NCBI GenBank assembly: GCA_001724425.1
Contig: MEEK01000007.1
Coordinates: 50,876-114,875, forward strand
Reading direction: 5' to 3'
Length of the DNA: 64,000 nucleotides
DNA from: Microbacterium sp. SCN 70-27
GTDB lineage: Bacteria > Actinomycetota > Actinomycetes > Actinomycetales > Microbacteriaceae
Both the position numbers and the translations under genes were made by a program. A model generated the notes under the pieces. That model did no database searches. It saw only the letters and a program-made list of their open reading frames with translations, and was not told the DNA's origin. This document shows, piece after piece, positions 16,643 to 25,579 of the stretch. Numbering within the stretch: position 1 is the stretch's first letter; every line of letters starts with the position of its first letter.

Positions 16643-17323
16643 TCACACCACTGCGCCGGCGCGGTAGCCGACGCCGCGGACGGTCGTCACGATCTTCGGG
16701 TTGTCGGGGTCGACCTCGACCTTGGCGCGCAGGCGCTGCACGTGCACGTTCACGAGCCGGGTGTCGGCTTTGTAGTGGTAGCCCCAGACCTGTTCGAGGA
16801 GCATCTCGCGCGAGAACACCTGCTGCGGCTTGGATGCCAGGGCCACGAGCAGCTCGAACTCGAGCGGCGTCAGGGCGATGGCCTCGCTGCCGCGACGCAC
16901 TTCGTGCGCGGCGACGTCGACCACGACGTCGCCCACGCGGAGGGTCTCGCTCGGCGCGTCGGCACCCGGACGCAGCCGCGTACGGATGCGCGCGACGAGC
17001 TCCTTCGGGTTGAAGGGCTTCACGATGTAGTCGTCGGCGCCGGATTCCAGGCCACGGACGACGTCCGCCGTGTCGGTGCGAGCGGTCAGCATGATGATCG
17101 GCACGCCCGATTCGCTCCGGATCCGTGTGCAGATCTCGATGCCGTCCATCCCCGGCAGCATGAGATCGAGCAGCACGAGGTCGGGTCGTTCGGTGCGCCA
17201 GGCATCCACGGCCGCGGCCCCGTCGCCGCAGAACACCGGATCGAAGCCCTCGGTGCGCAAGACGATGCCGATCATCTCCGCGAGCGCGGTGTCATCGTCG
17301 ACGACCAGGATGCGAGAAGTCAT
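16643..17323 (-). CDS. mtrA: Response regulator MtrA
   Basis: MtrA is an OmpR/PhoB-type DNA-binding response regulator controlling cell division, wall hydrolase and replication-linked genes in actinobacteria. It has 226 residues: receiver domain at 1-118 with phospho-acceptor D53 (LLDLMLPG) and acidic D10/D11, then a winged helix (about 130-226) with TPLEFELLVALA and RVNVHVQRLRAKVE-type recognition helix residues. ATG 17323 is the start. It leads the mtrA-mtrB-lpqB operon. Confidence 0.97.
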   Translation of the reverse strand: MTSRILVVDDDTALAEMIGIVLRTEGFDPVFCGDGAAAVDAWRTERPDLVLLDLMLPGMDGIEICTRIRSESGVPIIMLTARTDTADVVRGLESGADDYIVKPFNPKELVARIRTRLRPGADAPSETLRVGDVVVDVAAHEVRRGSEAIALTPLEFELLVALASKPQQVFSREMLLEQVWGYHYKADTRLVNVHVQRLRAKVEVDPDNPKIVTTVRGVGYRAGAVV

Positions 17324-17431
17324 GGGCGGGTTCGGGGTCCTTCGTTCGGGTGGCGATCGACGCCGGGGTCACCGGCGATGCGACACTATCCACAGAGTAG
17401 TCGACCCGGCTCGATGAACCCCGCAGGAACG

Positions 17432-17466
17432 GCGAACGGCCCGGTCTCGCCGACCGGGCCGTTCGC
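17432..17466 (-). terminator. 15-bp hairpin terminator after the aquaporin gene
   Basis: GCGAACGGCCCGGTC (17432-17446) pairs perfectly with GACCGGGCCGTTCGC (17452-17466) around a 5-base loop. It lies 19 bases past the aquaporin stop and 109 bases before the mtrA start, so it probably isolates the mtrA operon from upstream transcription. No T-run is present. Confidence 0.75.
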
Positions 17467-17484
17467 GTTCGCGGGTGATCGCGC

Positions 17485-18132
17485 TCAGCCCTCGAGGGCC
17501 GGGAGGCGGTCGTCGCTGTTCAGCGCGCGGAACACCAGTGCCGCCACGGCACCGCCGACGAGCGGCGCGAGGAGGTACAGCCAGTACGCGCCGATGTCGA
17601 AGATGCCCGTGATCGAAAGGCCCAGGGCGACAGCGGGGTTGAACCCGCCGCCGGAGATGCCGCCGACCGCGACGGCGCCGACGAACACCGTCGAGCCGAT
17701 CGCGAGGCCGTAGAAGGAGTTGTTGACGTTGGCCTTCGACGTCGCGACGTTGAGCACGACGTAGACGAGGACGAAGGTCCACAGCGCCTCGACGAGGAAC
17801 GCCGGCCCGACCTCGATCGCGACCGGCTTGGCGGCGGCGGGCCACAGCACGAAGCTGAGGAGCGCGGCGAGGGCGCCCGCGACCAGCTGCGCGACGACGT
17901 AGGCCGCGAAGGTCACCGCGCTGATGGCTCCGCGAAGCCAGGCGCCGAGCGAGACGGCGGGGTTCAGGTGTGCGCCCGAGATGTGCCCGGTGGCGAACAC
18001 CATCACCATGAGCGCGAAACCGATCGCGAGCGGCGTCAGGGCGCTGGCGCTGTTGACGGCGCCGATGATGGCGAAGACGAAGATGAATGTTCCGACGAAC
18101 TCGGCGAGGGCGTTGCGAGCGATGCCCGTCAT
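17485..18132 (-). CDS. MIP-family aquaporin / small-solute channel
   Basis: This 215-residue membrane channel has six predicted spans and both pore half-helix motifs: HLNPAVSLG near residues 55-63 and GFNPAVALG near 160-168. The start MTGIARNALAEF at ATG 18132 has GGAG six to seven bases upstream. Whether it is water-only or glycerol-permeable cannot be read directly. Its compact size and AqpZ-like N-terminus favour water. In M. tuberculosis tmk occupies this place between sahH and mtrA, as I recall, so the aquaporin is a lineage difference. Confidence 0.9.
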   Translation of the reverse strand: MTGIARNALAEFVGTFIFVFAIIGAVNSASALTPLAIGFALMVMVFATGHISGAHLNPAVSLGAWLRGAISAVTFAAYVVAQLVAGALAALLSFVLWPAAAKPVAIEVGPAFLVEALWTFVLVYVVLNVATSKANVNNSFYGLAIGSTVFVGAVAVGGISGGGFNPAVALGLSITGIFDIGAYWLYLLAPLVGGAVAALVFRALNSDDRLPALEG

Positions 18133-18265
18133 GGGAGTCTCCTTCAGATCCGCCGGGCGGGTGCCCGGGCGCCTCCGAGGGTACTGCACACTCAGCGTTT
18201 TCTCAGGCATTGGCGTCGGAGCGCCTGCGAAGCCCCAGCCCGGAGTGGGGCGCGGAGCCCCTGCC

Positions 18266-19726
18266 TCAGTAACGGTAGTGGTCGAGCTTGTACGGCCCGT
18301 CGACGGGCACGCCGATGTAGGCGGCCTGCTCGTCGGTGAGCGTCGTGAGGCGCACGCCCAGGGCATCCAAGTGCAGGCGTGCGACCTTCTCGTCGAGGAT
18401 CTTCGGCAGGACGTACACGCCGATCGGGTACTCGTCGTGCTTCGCGTACAGCTCGAGCTGCGCGAGCACCTGGTTCGTGAACGAGGCGCTCATGACGAAC
18501 GAGGGATGCCCGGTCGCGTTCCCGAGGTTCAGCAGCCGCCCTTCGCTCAGCACGAGGACGCTCGTCCCGCCCGGCAGACGGTACTCGTGCACCTGTGGCT
18601 TGATCTCGACCTTCTCGACCCCGGGGATCGCCTCGAGGCCGGCGATGTCGATCTCGTCGTCGAAGTGGCCCACGTTCCCGACGATCGCGAGGTGCTTGAG
18701 CGCGCGGAGGTGATCGACCGTCACGACGCGGGTGTTCCCCGTGCCGGTGATGAGGATGTCGACATCGCCCGCGACGTCCTCGAGGCGCGCGACCTGGTAG
18801 CCGTCCATGGCGGCCTGCAGGGCGCAGATCGGGTCGACCTCGCCGATGATGACGCGCGCGCCCTGGCCGCGGAGGGCCTCCGCCGCCCCCTTGCCGACGT
18901 CGCCGTAGCCGACGACGTAGGCGACCTTGCCGCCGATGAGGACGTCGGTGCCACGGTTGATGCCGTCGGGCAGGGAGTGGCGGATGCCGTACTTGTTGTC
19001 GAACTTCGACTTCGTCACGGAGTCGTTGACGTTGATCGCGGGGAAGAGCAGCGTGCCCGCGGCGGCGAGCTCGTACAGGCGGTGGACGCCCGTGGTCGTC
19101 TCCTCGGTGACGCCGAGGATGCTGGCGGCCATGCGCGTGAAGCGCTGCGGGTCGCGTTGGAGCGATGCACGCAGCGTGTCGAGCACGATGCGGTATTCGA
19201 GCGAATCGGCATCCGTCGCGTCGGGCACCGCGCCCGCCGCCTCGAACTCGACGCCCGTGTGGACGAGGAGCGTCGCGTCGCCACCGTCGTCGAGGATCAG
19301 GTTCGGTCCGTCGAAGCCCTCGGCGGACCAGTCGAAGATGCGGTCGGCGAGCTGCCAGTACTCCTCGAGCGTCTCGCCCTTGAACGCGAAGACGGGGACG
19401 CCCGCGGGATCCTCCACCGTGCCGGTGGGGCCGACCGCGACGGCGGCGGCCGCTTCGTCCTGTGTCGAGAAGATGTTGCACGACGCCCAGCGCACCTGTG
19501 CGCCGAGGGCGACGAGCGTCTCGATGAGGACGGCGGTCTGCACCGTCATGTGCAGGGAGCCGGCGATCCGTGCGCCCTTCAGGGGCTGGGTGGGCCCGAA
19601 CTCCTCGCGCAGCGCCATGAGACCCGGCATCTCGTTCTCGGCGAGGCGCAGCTGGTGGCGGCCCGCCTCGGCGAGACTGAGGTCGGCGACGACGAAATCG
19701 TGCGTGGTGGCGGTGGCGTTCGGCAT
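18266..19726 (-). CDS. ahcY: Adenosylhomocysteinase
   Basis: AhcY hydrolyses S-adenosylhomocysteine to homocysteine and adenosine in the methyl cycle, relieving methyltransferase product inhibition. The 486-residue length fits the actinobacterial form with its insertion. Visible signatures are the NAD-binding [21 protein letters not shown]-like [11 protein letters not shown], and the C-terminal [11 protein letters not shown] end that completes the neighbouring subunit's NAD site. ATG 19726 is the start. Neighbours DUF3499 and mtrA match the backbone order in other actinobacteria. Confidence 0.97.
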   Translation of the reverse strand: MPNATATTHDFVVADLSLAEAGRHQLRLAENEMPGLMALREEFGPTQPLKGARIAGSLHMTVQTAVLIETLVALGAQVRWASCNIFSTQDEAAAAVAVGPTGTVEDPAGVPVFAFKGETLEEYWQLADRIFDWSAEGFDGPNLILDDGGDATLLVHTGVEFEAAGAVPDATDADSLEYRIVLDTLRASLQRDPQRFTRMAASILGVTEETTTGVHRLYELAAAGTLLFPAINVNDSVTKSKFDNKYGIRHSLPDGINRGTDVLIGGKVAYVVGYGDVGKGAAEALRGQGARVIIGEVDPICALQAAMDGYQVARLEDVAGDVDILITGTGNTRVVTVDHLRALKHLAIVGNVGHFDDEIDIAGLEAIPGVEKVEIKPQVHEYRLPGGTSVLVLSEGRLLNLGNATGHPSFVMSASFTNQVLAQLELYAKHDEYPIGVYVLPKILDEKVARLHLDALGVRLTTLTDEQAAYIGVPVDGPYKLDHYRY

Positions 19727-19769
19727 CCGGCCATTGTCCCACGCGGGCGCGGCGAGGCTGGCGCGTATG

Positions 19770-19976
19770 TCAGACGCGGAGCGTCTCGTGACGGACGACC
19801 ATCCAGCCCTTCGGCACCGACAGCCGGTCGGTGTGGATGGCGCACAGGTCGTGGGCGTGCGGGTCGCCCGACGCGCCGAGGGGTCCGAGCGCCGCCATCT
19901 GGTCGCCGTAGTCGTAGGTGAGGGTCGTCACCGCTTCGCGGGCGCAGCCCACCTTGGAGCACAGTCTCGTACGCAT
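19770..19976 (-). CDS. DUF3499 family protein
   Basis: This 68-residue actinobacterial protein has an N-terminal paired-Cys motif ([11 protein letters not shown]) and a conserved [14 protein letters not shown], together likely forming a small metal-binding or zinc-ribbon-like unit. It is related to the M. tuberculosis gene Rv3258c, which lies near whiB2 and manA there too. The start is set at ATG 19976, because the longer frame upstream runs through the repeat region and looks non-coding. Function is unknown. Confidence 0.85.
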   Translation of the reverse strand: MRTRLCSKVGCAREAVTTLTYDYGDQMAALGPLGASGDPHAHDLCAIHTDRLSVPKGWMVVRHETLRV

Positions 19977-20033
19977 CGCCTCCACGGTAGTCGCGAGCGG
20001 TGCGGCGACGGCGGAGGCCGCGCCGTCCGGCGG

Positions 20034-20298
20034 CCCGAAAGCCGACCGCTGTTCCGCAAGCCGACCGGCGTCCCGAAAGCAGGCCCGACCCACCGCCATC
20101 GGCCCGGCGATCCTGCATGACGCCGGTCGGCCCTGCTTCCGCAACAAGTCCGCCCCGTCCCGGTCGCCCGGCTGTGCCGGTTTCCCCGCCATGCTGGTCG
20201 CCCCCGGCGCCGGTCGCCCGGCGTTGCGAAAGCAGGGCGAACCGGCGGCTGTCGGGCCGGCGAGCCCGGGTGATCACGGTCCCCCCTGCTTTCGCAAC
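20034..20298. repeat. Cluster of six degenerate 21-bp elements in a divergent intergenic region
   Basis: The unit is approximately GTTGCGAAAGCAGGGCCGACC. Direct copies occur at about 20034-20047 (shortened), 20051-20066 (shortened), 20071-20090 and 20223-20243. Inverted copies occur at 20125-20145 and 20278-20298. The copies at 20223-20237 and 20284-20298 form a 15-bp perfect inverted repeat. The cluster fills most of the 341 bases between DUF3499 and the metallopeptidase-like gene, and the last copy ends seven bases before a -10 box. It may be a regulator-binding array or a small dispersed repeat. Confidence 0.7.
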
Positions 20299-20304
20299 GA
20301 GACC

Positions 20305-20310
20305 TAGACT
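20305..20310 (+). promoter_or_regulatory. TAGACT -10 box, leaderless start
   Basis: TAGACT is followed by seven bases and then ATG 20318. No Shine-Dalgarno sequence is present. The box lies just downstream of the last inverted repeat copy of the intergenic array, so that array could control this promoter. Confidence 0.55.
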
Positions 20311-20317
20311 TGAGCGC

Positions 20318-20752
20318 ATGGTACGGCGGCGACAGGCGAGCAGTTCGAGGCGTCGCCCCGCCCGGCACGGCCGGCATGGGCGCGAGGACCGCAGCCCCGT
20401 CGTGCGTCCGCCGCTCCTGCCGCTCGAGACGCGCGAGGAGCGGTTCGACTTCTCCGTCAGCACGGCGGCGGAGTTCCTGCGCAGCGCCTGGCCGGAGCTT
20501 CGCGACGTGCGGTTCGAAGTGGCCCTCATGCCGCCCGCGTCGGATGCCGAGGGCATCCCCCGCTGGAGCGCGCTGCCCGACCAGAAGGCGATCGTGCTGT
20601 ACCGGCTGCCGATCGAGCGTCTCGCGCATCTGCACCGCGAGGACGACCTGCACCGCCGCATGATGATCGAGGGCGCCGTCTTCCGCGCCGCGGCGGAGTA
20701 CCTCGACCGCGACCCGTGGGACCTCGGCCCGGAGCGTTTCCGCTACTTCTGA
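20318..20752 (+). CDS. Metallopeptidase-family (zincin-like) protein without HExxH
   Basis: This 144-residue protein is related to the actinobacterial metallopeptidase family (PF06262-like, compare Rv3259) that neighbours DUF3499 and whiB2. It has a basic disordered N-terminus (1-30) and a conserved core with FDFSVSTAAEFLRSAWPELRDVRFEVA and LYRLPIERLAHLH. The end EYLDRDPWDLGPERFRYF is family-like. The HExxH zinc motif expected of an active zincin is absent, so peptidase activity is doubtful. The start follows a leaderless promoter. Confidence 0.8.
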   Translation: MVRRRQASSSRRRPARHGRHGREDRSPVVRPPLLPLETREERFDFSVSTAAEFLRSAWPELRDVRFEVALMPPASDAEGIPRWSALPDQKAIVLYRLPIERLAHLHREDDLHRRMMIEGAVFRAAAEYLDRDPWDLGPERFRYF

Positions 20753-20827
20753 GCCTCCGCTGCTTCTGAGCGGCCCCCGCCGGGACCGCGCGCCGCGGCC
20801 GCTCGCCCGAAGGAGGGCGCGCCCGGC

Positions 20828-22222
20828 TCAGCGCGGATACACCGTGACGGCGGATGCCTCGGCATCCCCCGCGGGAACCGGATACCCGGCGAGCGCCCCG
20901 GCGCCGCGGAAGGAGACCCCGGCGTGAACGCCGCCGGCGTCGGGCACGATCCGGTAGCTCTCCCCCGCCGTCACCGGCACGGTCGTCGGGAGGTCGGGGC
21001 CGAGCGTCACCTGCTGCGGGGTGCCGCCGCCGAGCGGCTCGAGCGTCACGGAGCGCCCGCCCCGGGTCGAGATGAGCGTGAGCTGGGGGGCGGGCCCCTC
21101 GGCGATCGCGACGAGCGTCGGAGCGGTGAGGTCGGGCGCGGGGGTGAACCAGCCGAAGTCGTCGCCCTTGTCGAAGCCCGTCGTCGCCCACACGGCCCCC
21201 GTGACGGGAACCGTCGCGCTGATGCGCACGTCGTACGTGCCGACCGGGAGCCCCGCGAGGTCGAGCTGCAGCGGGATGCCCGCGAGCACCTGCACCGACT
21301 GCGGGTCGCCCACTCGTCCGGACGAATCGGTCACCGTGACGGTCGCCTCACCCGTCTGCGCGGGGGCGAGCAGGCGCAGGCTCGTGGGGACATCGCTCGC
21401 GCCCGGGTCGCCGGGAGCGAGCGTGACGGGCACGCCCGGGATGACGATGTCCGCACCGGGCGCGCCGATCGCGGCGACCTGGTCGACGCCGCTCGGATCG
21501 AGAACGCGCGTGAGGCTCGTCTGCACGGATGCCTGGACGGGCGCCTGCGCCGCGGTGACCCGGATGATGGGGTTCTCCTCGCCGAGGGCGAGCGCGGCGA
21601 GGGGGATCACGCGCTGTGTGCCCGCGGCCACGACGATCGACTGCCCCGCCGGGGGTGCCGTCTCCCCCGCCGACCCGTACAGCGTGAGCGTCACGACGGC
21701 CGGGACGAGACCGGGGTTCGCCAGGACGACGAGGTCGGCAGCTCCTGTGGTGCCGCTTCCGACGACGAGCCACGACTCCATTGCGGCGCGCGTGCACGCG
21801 GCGGCGGCGAAACCGGAGAGATCCTCCGCGGCGGCGGTCGCGGACGAGGCGGCCGCGAGCGGGGTCCGCGTGTCGCCTGCTGCCGGTGCGCTGACGACGT
21901 CGGGGCCGGCGCCGCCCGAGACATCCGGGGCCGCGAGGCGGCGCACCGTGGCATCCGCCCCGTCGACAGCACGGGTGAGCGCGGATGCCGCGGCATCCGT
22001 CAGCAGGGTCGCCTGGGTCGCGTCGCGTCCGGCCGCGAGGAGGGGGCCGGTGCAGCTTGCGACGGACGCGGTGGCCGGCGGCTGCGCCTGCACCGAGACG
22101 GTCGAGCCGCCCCGATGCGGCAGCTCGACCACGACGAGTGCGGTGGCGGCCGCCGCGACCGCGAGAGCGGCCACGGCTCCGACGACGAGCCGGGTCGTGC
22201 GGGCGAGGGCACCGGATGTCAT
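20828..22222 (-). CDS. DUF5719 family membrane-anchored extracellular protein
   Basis: This 464-residue protein has one N-terminal membrane anchor (about 12-33) followed by a large Ala/Val/Thr-rich extracellular region with beta-sandwich-like repeats (VVTLTLYGSAGE, GEATVTVTDSSGRVG, GTYDVRISATVPVTGA). It matches the DUF5719 family that follows the large glycosyltransferase in actinobacteria. ATG 22222 overlaps the glycosyltransferase stop (ATGA), so the two are coupled and probably work together at the envelope. Function is not known. Confidence 0.85.
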   Translation of the reverse strand: MTSGALARTTRLVVGAVAALAVAAAATALVVVELPHRGGSTVSVQAQPPATASVASCTGPLLAAGRDATQATLLTDAAASALTRAVDGADATVRRLAAPDVSGGAGPDVVSAPAAGDTRTPLAAASSATAAAEDLSGFAAAACTRAAMESWLVVGSGTTGAADLVVLANPGLVPAVVTLTLYGSAGETAPPAGQSIVVAAGTQRVIPLAALALGEENPIIRVTAAQAPVQASVQTSLTRVLDPSGVDQVAAIGAPGADIVIPGVPVTLAPGDPGASDVPTSLRLLAPAQTGEATVTVTDSSGRVGDPQSVQVLAGIPLQLDLAGLPVGTYDVRISATVPVTGAVWATTGFDKGDDFGWFTPAPDLTAPTLVAIAEGPAPQLTLISTRGGRSVTLEPLGGGTPQQVTLGPDLPTTVPVTAGESYRIVPDAGGVHAGVSFRGAGALAGYPVPAGDAEASAVTVYPR

Positions 22223-25029
22223 GCGCGAACACCTCCCGCACGCCGTCCGCGGCCTGCGCCGACGGTCCGTGGCGCGCGTCGCGCGGCCTCGAGGGTGCGG
22301 CGCGTCGGGATCGCGAGGAGGAGTGCGGCCGCGACGACGCCGACCTGCAGCAGGCCGACCCGCCAGGCCTGTCCCGAGGTGTCGGCGGCGCGATGGGCGA
22401 CGGGAGTCGTGACCCGCCAGAGCGTGCCCCGGGCGGTGTCGCCGACGAGCTCCAGATCGGCGCGCTGGTCGAGAGAGGTCTTCGCCTGGAGGCGGATCGC
22501 GCGCGCGGCGTCCGTGTCGGCGCCGGCCCCGAGAAGCACGAACGCGACCCCGTGGTCGGCGAGCTCCTGCACGACGGTCCCTTCGGAGTCCGCGACGAGC
22601 TGCACGGCGAGCGAGGCGGTGGTCTCGTCGTCGGCGTCCGCCGCCGCCCGCGCCGTGCGCAGGGTCGTCTGACCGCCGAGAGAGGCCGTCTCCCCCCAGA
22701 CGACGTCGGCGGTGAGGGCGCCGTCGTCCGTGGGAGCGACGACGAACGTGGCGTTGGCGAGATCGCCGCGCCCTTCGGTCTCGACGTAGGCGGGCAGCGT
22801 GCTGGATGCCCCGGCGGTGATCCCGGCCGCGTCGCGGGCCGTCGCGGTGAGCGCGGGCACCGCGCTCAGGGCGAGGGCGACCATCGCGAACGCGGCGACC
22901 CCGGCGCGCACGCGGGCGCTCGTCCGCGCGCCGCGGACCGGGACGGCATCCAGCGCCAGCGCGCCCGCGCACAGGGCGGCGAGCCAGAACGCCGACAGCG
23001 CAGCGCCGGGCCAGAGGGTCACGGTGATGGGTCCGTCGGATGCCACGGACACGCCGATCGCGGCCGTCGCCGTGGCGAGGGCGGCAAGTCCCGCGATGGA
23101 TGCCACGAGAGCCGGGATCGCCCGGCCGACGACGAGACCGAGGAGCGCGAGCACGAGCACCGGCGCCACCAGCAGCGGCGTCCACGTGCCGACGACGGGC
23201 CCGACGAGGGCCGCCCACCCGTCGGGCGCCGGGAAGCCGAGCGCGAGCAGGAGTCGCCGGGCGAGGTCGACTCCGTGCGGATCGGCGAGGGGGACGCCGG
23301 GGTCGGCGAGGAGCGCCCACGGCTCCCCCGCTTGGAATCGTGCGAGGGCGAGCGGCGCGAACACGACGGCGGTGGGGATCGCGAGCCAGACGACGCGCGC
23401 GAGCCCGTTCCCGCGACGCGTGATCGACGTGAGGAGGAGCCCGACGACCCAGACGAGCGCGAGCGCGGGTGCGAGGGACGGGGCGCAGGCGATCACCGCG
23501 GCGGCGAGGATCGACGCGACCCCGGCGGTGCTCCAGGAGCGGCGCGCGACGGCGGCGGTCCAGACGAGCCACGGCAGCAGCAGGTGCGCGATGACGACGG
23601 CGGGTCGCCCCGTGATGAGGGCATCGAGAAGGCTCGGTGCGAGCGCCCACCCGACCGCGACGAACGCGCGCACGACGGCCCGATCGCTGAAGCGCGTCGC
23701 CGCGAACCATCCGCCGAGGGCCGCGAGCGGCAGCGCGAGCACCCACAGCACGACGAGCACCCGTGACGGCGCGGCGGGCGAGAGCGTGCCCAGCAGCGCG
23801 ACGACCGCGCTGAACGGATCGGCGGGCCCGACGGTGTTCCACCCGAGGGGACGCAGGCCCGCCGCGGCATCCGCCCACAGTCCCGCAACGGTCGCGCGGA
23901 GGGGGGCGAGCGCGCCGCCCCCGAGAGCGGGCCAGGCGAGCAGGGCGACGAAGGAGGCGACGGAGACGACGAGTGCGGCGAGCACGATCCAGGCGCCGCC
24001 GCCGGAGAAGAAGTGCAGCTCACCGCGCCCCGTACCTGCGGGGAGGTCGTCGTCGAGTCGTTGGCGCAGGTCGCGCGAGGTGACCCGCAGGGGCGCGAGC
24101 TGCGCCCACGAGGCGACGCGACCGTCACGGAGGCTCCGGCGCGAGCGCGCCACCGCTGCCGGGCGGACCATCGCGGTGACCGCCGCACCCCATTCCGGCA
24201 GGATGCGGGCGGGCTCCTTGCCGAGGAGCGCCGCGAGCGAACGCAGCAGCGCGAGCGGCAGCAGCGACAGCCAGTGGAGCGGAACGGCCGGGGCGGGCGC
24301 GTAGGCGAGGCGGCGGTGCAGCTGCGCCGTCCGTTCCGCGTAGGCGCGGCCCATCACGGCTCCGGAAGCGGGCGAGACGGCGATGACCGCGGTCGATGCG
24401 AGCACGATCCGGCCGCCGCGAAGACGCGCACGGATGCCGAGGTCGAGACCTTCGTCGGCGCCGGCGAGCGCGCGGTCGACGCCCCCGAGGGCGCGCCAGG
24501 CATCGGCCCGCACGAGGACGCCGCGGATGTCGGTGCCGAGGACGTCTTCCGATCCGTCGTACTGACCCTGGTCGAGTTCGCCGTCTGCGAGGCCGACGGT
24601 GCGGCCGAGGCGCGTCATCGAGACGCCCAGCGAGGCGATGCGATCGCGCTCGTCCGAGCGGACGAGTTTGGGCGCCGCGAACGCGAGCGACGGTGCGGTC
24701 TCGAGCGCTCCGGCGAGGCGCGCCAGGGCGTCGGGGTCCGGTGTCGTGTCCTGGGTGAGGAGCCAGACAGCCTCGCCGTCGAGGCGATGCGACCCGAGCG
24801 CGAGGGCGTCCGCGATGCTCGTCGACCGGTCGGCGCTGATGACGCCCTCCGCCGAGGACGCCCGGGCGACGTCCTGCGCCTGGGCGTCGGCACCGCACAG
24901 CACGATCGTCAGCGCGTCGACCGGGCGCGTCTGTGCGCGGAGCGCGGTGAGCGTCCGTTGGAGTCGGATGTCGACGGCCTCGCGCCCATCGGGGCGCACG
25001 ACCAGCAGCGCGTGAACTCGGGCGGGCAT
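22219..25029 (-). CDS. Large membrane family-2 glycosyltransferase
   Basis: This 936-residue protein has an N-terminal GT-A glycosyltransferase domain (about 1-260), with acceptor-side features such as DIRGVLVRADAWRALGGVDRAL and ADEGLDLGIRARLRG. About a dozen membrane helices (about 350-720) and an extracytoplasmic C-terminal region (about 730-890) follow, then a last span and a basic tail. This matches the actinobacterial envelope glycosyltransferase located between whiB2 and DUF5719. The glycan made is unknown. It is coupled to the DUF5719 gene by ATGA. Confidence 0.88.
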   Translation of the reverse strand: MPARVHALLVVRPDGREAVDIRLQRTLTALRAQTRPVDALTIVLCGADAQAQDVARASSAEGVISADRSTSIADALALGSHRLDGEAVWLLTQDTTPDPDALARLAGALETAPSLAFAAPKLVRSDERDRIASLGVSMTRLGRTVGLADGELDQGQYDGSEDVLGTDIRGVLVRADAWRALGGVDRALAGADEGLDLGIRARLRGGRIVLASTAVIAVSPASGAVMGRAYAERTAQLHRRLAYAPAPAVPLHWLSLLPLALLRSLAALLGKEPARILPEWGAAVTAMVRPAAVARSRRSLRDGRVASWAQLAPLRVTSRDLRQRLDDDLPAGTGRGELHFFSGGGAWIVLAALVVSVASFVALLAWPALGGGALAPLRATVAGLWADAAAGLRPLGWNTVGPADPFSAVVALLGTLSPAAPSRVLVVLWVLALPLAALGGWFAATRFSDRAVVRAFVAVGWALAPSLLDALITGRPAVVIAHLLLPWLVWTAAVARRSWSTAGVASILAAAVIACAPSLAPALALVWVVGLLLTSITRRGNGLARVVWLAIPTAVVFAPLALARFQAGEPWALLADPGVPLADPHGVDLARRLLLALGFPAPDGWAALVGPVVGTWTPLLVAPVLVLALLGLVVGRAIPALVASIAGLAALATATAAIGVSVASDGPITVTLWPGAALSAFWLAALCAGALALDAVPVRGARTSARVRAGVAAFAMVALALSAVPALTATARDAAGITAGASSTLPAYVETEGRGDLANATFVVAPTDDGALTADVVWGETASLGGQTTLRTARAAADADDETTASLAVQLVADSEGTVVQELADHGVAFVLLGAGADTDAARAIRLQAKTSLDQRADLELVGDTARGTLWRVTTPVAHRAADTSGQAWRVGLLQVGVVAAALLLAIPTRRTLEAARRAPRTVGAGRGRRAGGVRA

Positions 25030-25091
25030 GACCCCGTCAGCCTAAACACGACGCGGTGCGTGCGGGGCATGCCGCGCCGCAGGTGTGCCGA

Positions 25092-25409
25092 TCAGGCGCG
25101 GCGCTTGAGCTTGCGGCGCTCGCGCTCGCTGAGTCCGCCCCAGATTCCGAAGCGCTCGTCGTTCTGGAGGGCGTACTCGAGGCACTGGTCGCGGACGTCG
25201 CACGTCGTGCAGATGCGCTTGGCATCCCGCGTCGATCCGCCCTTCTCGGGGAAGAACGCCTCGGGGTCGGTCTGCGCGCACAGCGCATCGACCTGCCAGG
25301 CGAGGGCGCTGCCCTCGTCGACCGGGCTCGGGCGCCGGACCCCGGGGACACCGAGGTTCACGGGATCGACGTACCAGTTCTCGGGGACTCCGGAACGATA
25401 GCCGGTCAT
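25092..25409 (-). CDS. whiB2: WhiB-family iron-sulfur regulator (WhiB2/WhmD type)
   Basis: WhiB proteins bind a [4Fe-4S] cluster and usually act with the primary sigma factor. This 105-residue member has the four cluster cysteines C44, C67, C70 and C76, the GIWGGLS turn (88-94) and a basic ERRKLKRR end. WhiB2/WhmD is linked to septation and division, and the position near manA and the DUF3499 block supports this subtype. ATG 25409 has GGGGAGA five bases upstream and a well-formed promoter about 50 bases further up. Confidence 0.92.
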   Translation of the reverse strand: MTGYRSGVPENWYVDPVNLGVPGVRRPSPVDEGSALAWQVDALCAQTDPEAFFPEKGGSTRDAKRICTTCDVRDQCLEYALQNDERFGIWGGLSERERRKLKRRA

Positions 25410-25458
25410 AGCGCTCTCCCCACTGTTTCACCCTCACGCGCGACCGCGTGTTGGAATA

Positions 25459-25487
25459 ATTACACCCCTGTCATTCGTGTGGGTCAA
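25459..25487 (-). promoter_or_regulatory. Promoter of whiB2 (TTGACC-17-TGTAAT)
   Basis: On the minus strand TTGACC (25487-25482) is followed by 17 bases and TGTAAT (25464-25459). The spacing is ideal for a housekeeping sigma factor. It lies in the most AT-rich part of the neighbourhood, giving a 5' leader of about 45 bases with a Shine-Dalgarno site. Confidence 0.75.
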
Positions 25488-25579
25488 GTCGCAGATGTTA
25501 AACCCTCAAGGCGTGATTGAACCTTCACGCTCGCCACGCCCGGCGTGTCGGGCCCGCGGCATCCGCTCAGAAGACCCGA

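Noticed and set aside
18190-18265. Terminator between ahcY and the aquaporin gene
   Set aside because: Only a 5-bp GGGGC/GCCCC stem is seen near 18247-18261. It is too weak to call with confidence.
20034-20298. Possible CRISPR array
   Set aside because: Repeats are degenerate, in both orientations and unevenly spaced, and no cas genes are nearby.
20828-23878. A 1016-codon minus-strand open frame
   Set aside because: Its 3' part is the DUF5719 gene, which starts at ATG 22222. The upstream part is an Arg/Ala/Gly-rich shadow of the glycosyltransferase gene.
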